6,641 bases of DNA, taken from the NCBI GenBank assembly GCA_003164255.1, contig PLST01000271.1, forward strand, positions 1-6,641, given 5' to 3'. Below, piece after piece: positions 5,991 to 6,641 of this stretch. Numbering within the stretch: position 1 is the first letter of the stretch; every line of letters starts with the position of its first letter. The DNA comes from Acidobacteriaceae bacterium (GTDB lineage Bacteria; Acidobacteriota; Terriglobia; Terriglobales; Acidobacteriaceae). The position numbers and the translations under genes are program-made. Under the pieces are notes generated by a model. It was given only the letters and a program-made list of their open reading frames with translations. It did no database searches and had not been told where the DNA came from.

Positions 5991-6337
5991 TGGAAATCCT
6001 CCTGTTCCGTTACTCGATTGATCGCGCTGCGATAGACGGCGCGAATGCTCTTTGCCACTCCAACCTTAATCTCGCCTCGCTCGACAAGCTCAGCCAGAAG
6101 CCCCGTCATCGCATCTTGGGGCGTGCCGTTCACGCTCTCCCTCAGATTTGAAATCACCCGATCAAGAGTGATCCGGATCGTCGGATAGCTAACCCCGTGC
6201 AACTGCGCCATTTCCTTAAGAGAACCCGACGCAAGCACAAACCGCGTTACAAAATCCAGGTCTTCCTCGGTCAGATGCAGCAGCGGGTGCTCGTGCTTGT
6301 TTGCCTTCCTGCGGCCGTCCGTCTGAATTGCGCCCAT
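5987..6337 (-). CDS. DUF2089-type HTH protein (putative transcriptional regulator)
   Basis: A 116-residue protein matching the DUF2089 pattern: 'LTEEDLDFVTRFVLASGSLK' (22-41) followed by the helix-turn-helix-like 'EMAQLHGVSYPTIRITLDRV' (42-61). DUF2089 proteins are thought to be DNA-binding regulators. The second half (about 76-103, 'LLAELVERGEIKVGVAKSIR' core) resembles the short SHOCT-like/YvlB-type helical module often found after such domains. The N-terminus is basic and has no zinc-ribbon cysteines, which longer DUF2089 proteins carry. The start is uncertain: I prefer ATG at 6337; a TTG three codons upstream (6346) is in frame. Neither has a good Shine-Dalgarno sequence, so the mRNA might be nearly leaderless. 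It is the first gene of a two-gene operon with the overlapping membrane protein. Confidence 0.85.
   Translation of the reverse strand: MGAIQTDGRRKANKHEHPLLHLTEEDLDFVTRFVLASGSLKEMAQLHGVSYPTIRITLDRVISNLRESVNGTPQDAMTGLLAELVERGEIKVGVAKSIRAVYRSAINRVTEQEDFQ
5998..6003 (-). promoter_or_regulatory. Consensus ribosome binding site of the small membrane protein
   Basis: AGGAGG on the minus strand, seven bases before the ATG at 5990, inside the last codons of the DUF2089 gene. It fixes the start of the membrane protein. Confidence 0.8.
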
Positions 6338-6349
6338 GCACCACAAAGT

Positions 6350-6394
6350 AGCATACGAGTTAAATAAACTTCAAGTTCATTTTATTTTTATTTA
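6350..6394 (-). promoter_or_regulatory. AT-rich probable promoter/operator region of the DUF2089 operon
   Basis: This stretch is strikingly AT-rich compared with its surroundings. On the minus strand TATGCT (6355-6350) could be a -10 box, which would put the transcript start about 5-6 bases before the ATG at 6337; no good -35 hexamer is found at 16-18 bp. It contains the 11-bp palindrome AACTT-C-AAGTT (6367-6377) and an 8-bp inverted repeat TAAATAAA (6361-6368) / TTTATTTA (6387-6394). Either could be a regulator site, perhaps for the DUF2089 protein itself; that is inference. Confidence 0.35.
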
Positions 6395-6408
6395 GGTGTG
6401 GATTGGCT

Positions 6409-6439
6409 TCGGTCCCGCTGCCTTGGGCATTGGGACCGA
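6409..6439. repeat. Symmetrical hairpin-forming dyad A
   Basis: Perfect 8-bp arms TCGGTCCC (6409-6416) and GGGACCGA (6432-6439) enclose a second, inner stem TGCC/GGCA (6419-6422 and 6426-6429) with a 3-base loop, separated by a 2x2 internal loop. No T-run follows on either strand, so it is not an ordinary terminator. Confidence 0.7.
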
Positions 6440-6507
6440 TACGGTGAGCAAGTGGTGCACCGGAACCGCCGACTCCATTCGATTTCGCTCAGCGCACGCT
6501 TTCGACT

Positions 6508-6536
6508 GCGATTGGCGAAAAAAATTCGCCAATCGC
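6508..6536. repeat. 12-bp perfect hairpin dyad B
   Basis: GCGATTGGCGAA (6508-6519) and its exact reverse complement TTCGCCAATCGC (6525-6536) flank a 5-base loop of A on the plus strand (T on the minus strand). A perfect 12-bp stem is very unlikely by chance here. No flanking T-run outside the stem supports termination. It could be a protein-binding site, a structured RNA, or a recombination or REP-like element. Confidence 0.8.
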
Positions 6537-6641
6537 CGCTCGGGATTATGGTTACTTCTTATTTGAACTTCAGACTCGATACTCAAGGCCTCTGCCCTTC
6601 AGCCTCAAACCGAGACTGCGGAGAAGGAGAGTACCGCCAGG

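Larger units (their letters stand above)
6395..6641. other. Right-end region without a supported gene, rich in dyads
   Basis: Only short ORFs with non-ATG starts, no ribosome binding site and unconvincing composition are present on either strand. Besides dyads A and B there is an 8-bp palindrome GGTGCACC (6454-6461). An AAGGAG motif occurs near 6623 on the plus strand, but no start codon follows at suitable distance inside the window. This region may be the 5' flank of something beyond the right edge. Confidence 0.5.

Noticed and set aside
6396..6569. Plus-strand ORF of under 60 codons starting with GTG
   Set aside because: No ribosome binding site, starts right after a stop codon in the AT-rich region, and shows no known motif.
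6392..6586. 64-residue minus-strand ORF
   Set aside because: TTG start without a usable ribosome binding site, and the reading frame is built across both hairpin dyads; composition is not protein-like.

Overview
The window looks like a piece of a bacterial chromosome, most likely from the phylum Acidobacteriota (class Terriglobia or a relative). This rests on the overall look of the proteins: two tandem, long type I signal peptidases next to rnc, a secreted Ala/Gln/Ser-rich TPR protein, and degenerate 7-bp intergenic repeats. No rRNA or other marker fixes the taxon. Every gene I can support lies on the minus strand, so transcription runs from right to left. I see no tRNA, rRNA, CRISPR array, transposase or phage gene.

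From right to left: positions 6338-6641 are non-coding as far as I can tell, AT-rich next to the gene start, and carry two strong hairpin-forming dyads. A two-gene operon follows, a DUF2089-type HTH regulator (6337-5987) overlapping by ATGA a small three-helix membrane protein (5990-5631). A 463-bp gap (5168-5630) holds no convincing gene but contains a good sigma70-like promoter for the next gene. That gene (5167-3356) encodes a 603-residue secreted TPR protein with an HxxxH motif that may be a remnant of a metallopeptidase site.

After a 138-bp gap comes a processing/export cluster: rnc (RNase III, GTG start at 3217), then lepB (2414-1524, overlapping rnc by ATGA), a second lepB (1405-566), and the beginning of an AsmA-family gene (431 to beyond the left edge). 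RNase III matures structured RNA, the two signal peptidases cleave exported preproteins at the inner membrane, and AsmA-like proteins work in envelope or lipid homeostasis. The cluster is therefore housekeeping plus envelope biogenesis.

The most unusual content is in the two gaps of that cluster. Each (435-561 and 1420-1520) is filled almost completely by an element made of tandem degenerate heptads (CAGTGNN in one, CAGTTGT in the other) on the left arm, a short core, and the same heptads in inverted orientation on the right arm. Each element starts a few bases after the upstream stop codon, and one runs to within 3 bp of the next start codon. The two arms of one element share the same variant of the heptad, so the arms resemble each other more than they resemble the other element. 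I regard this as the best candidate for a poorly described system in this window.
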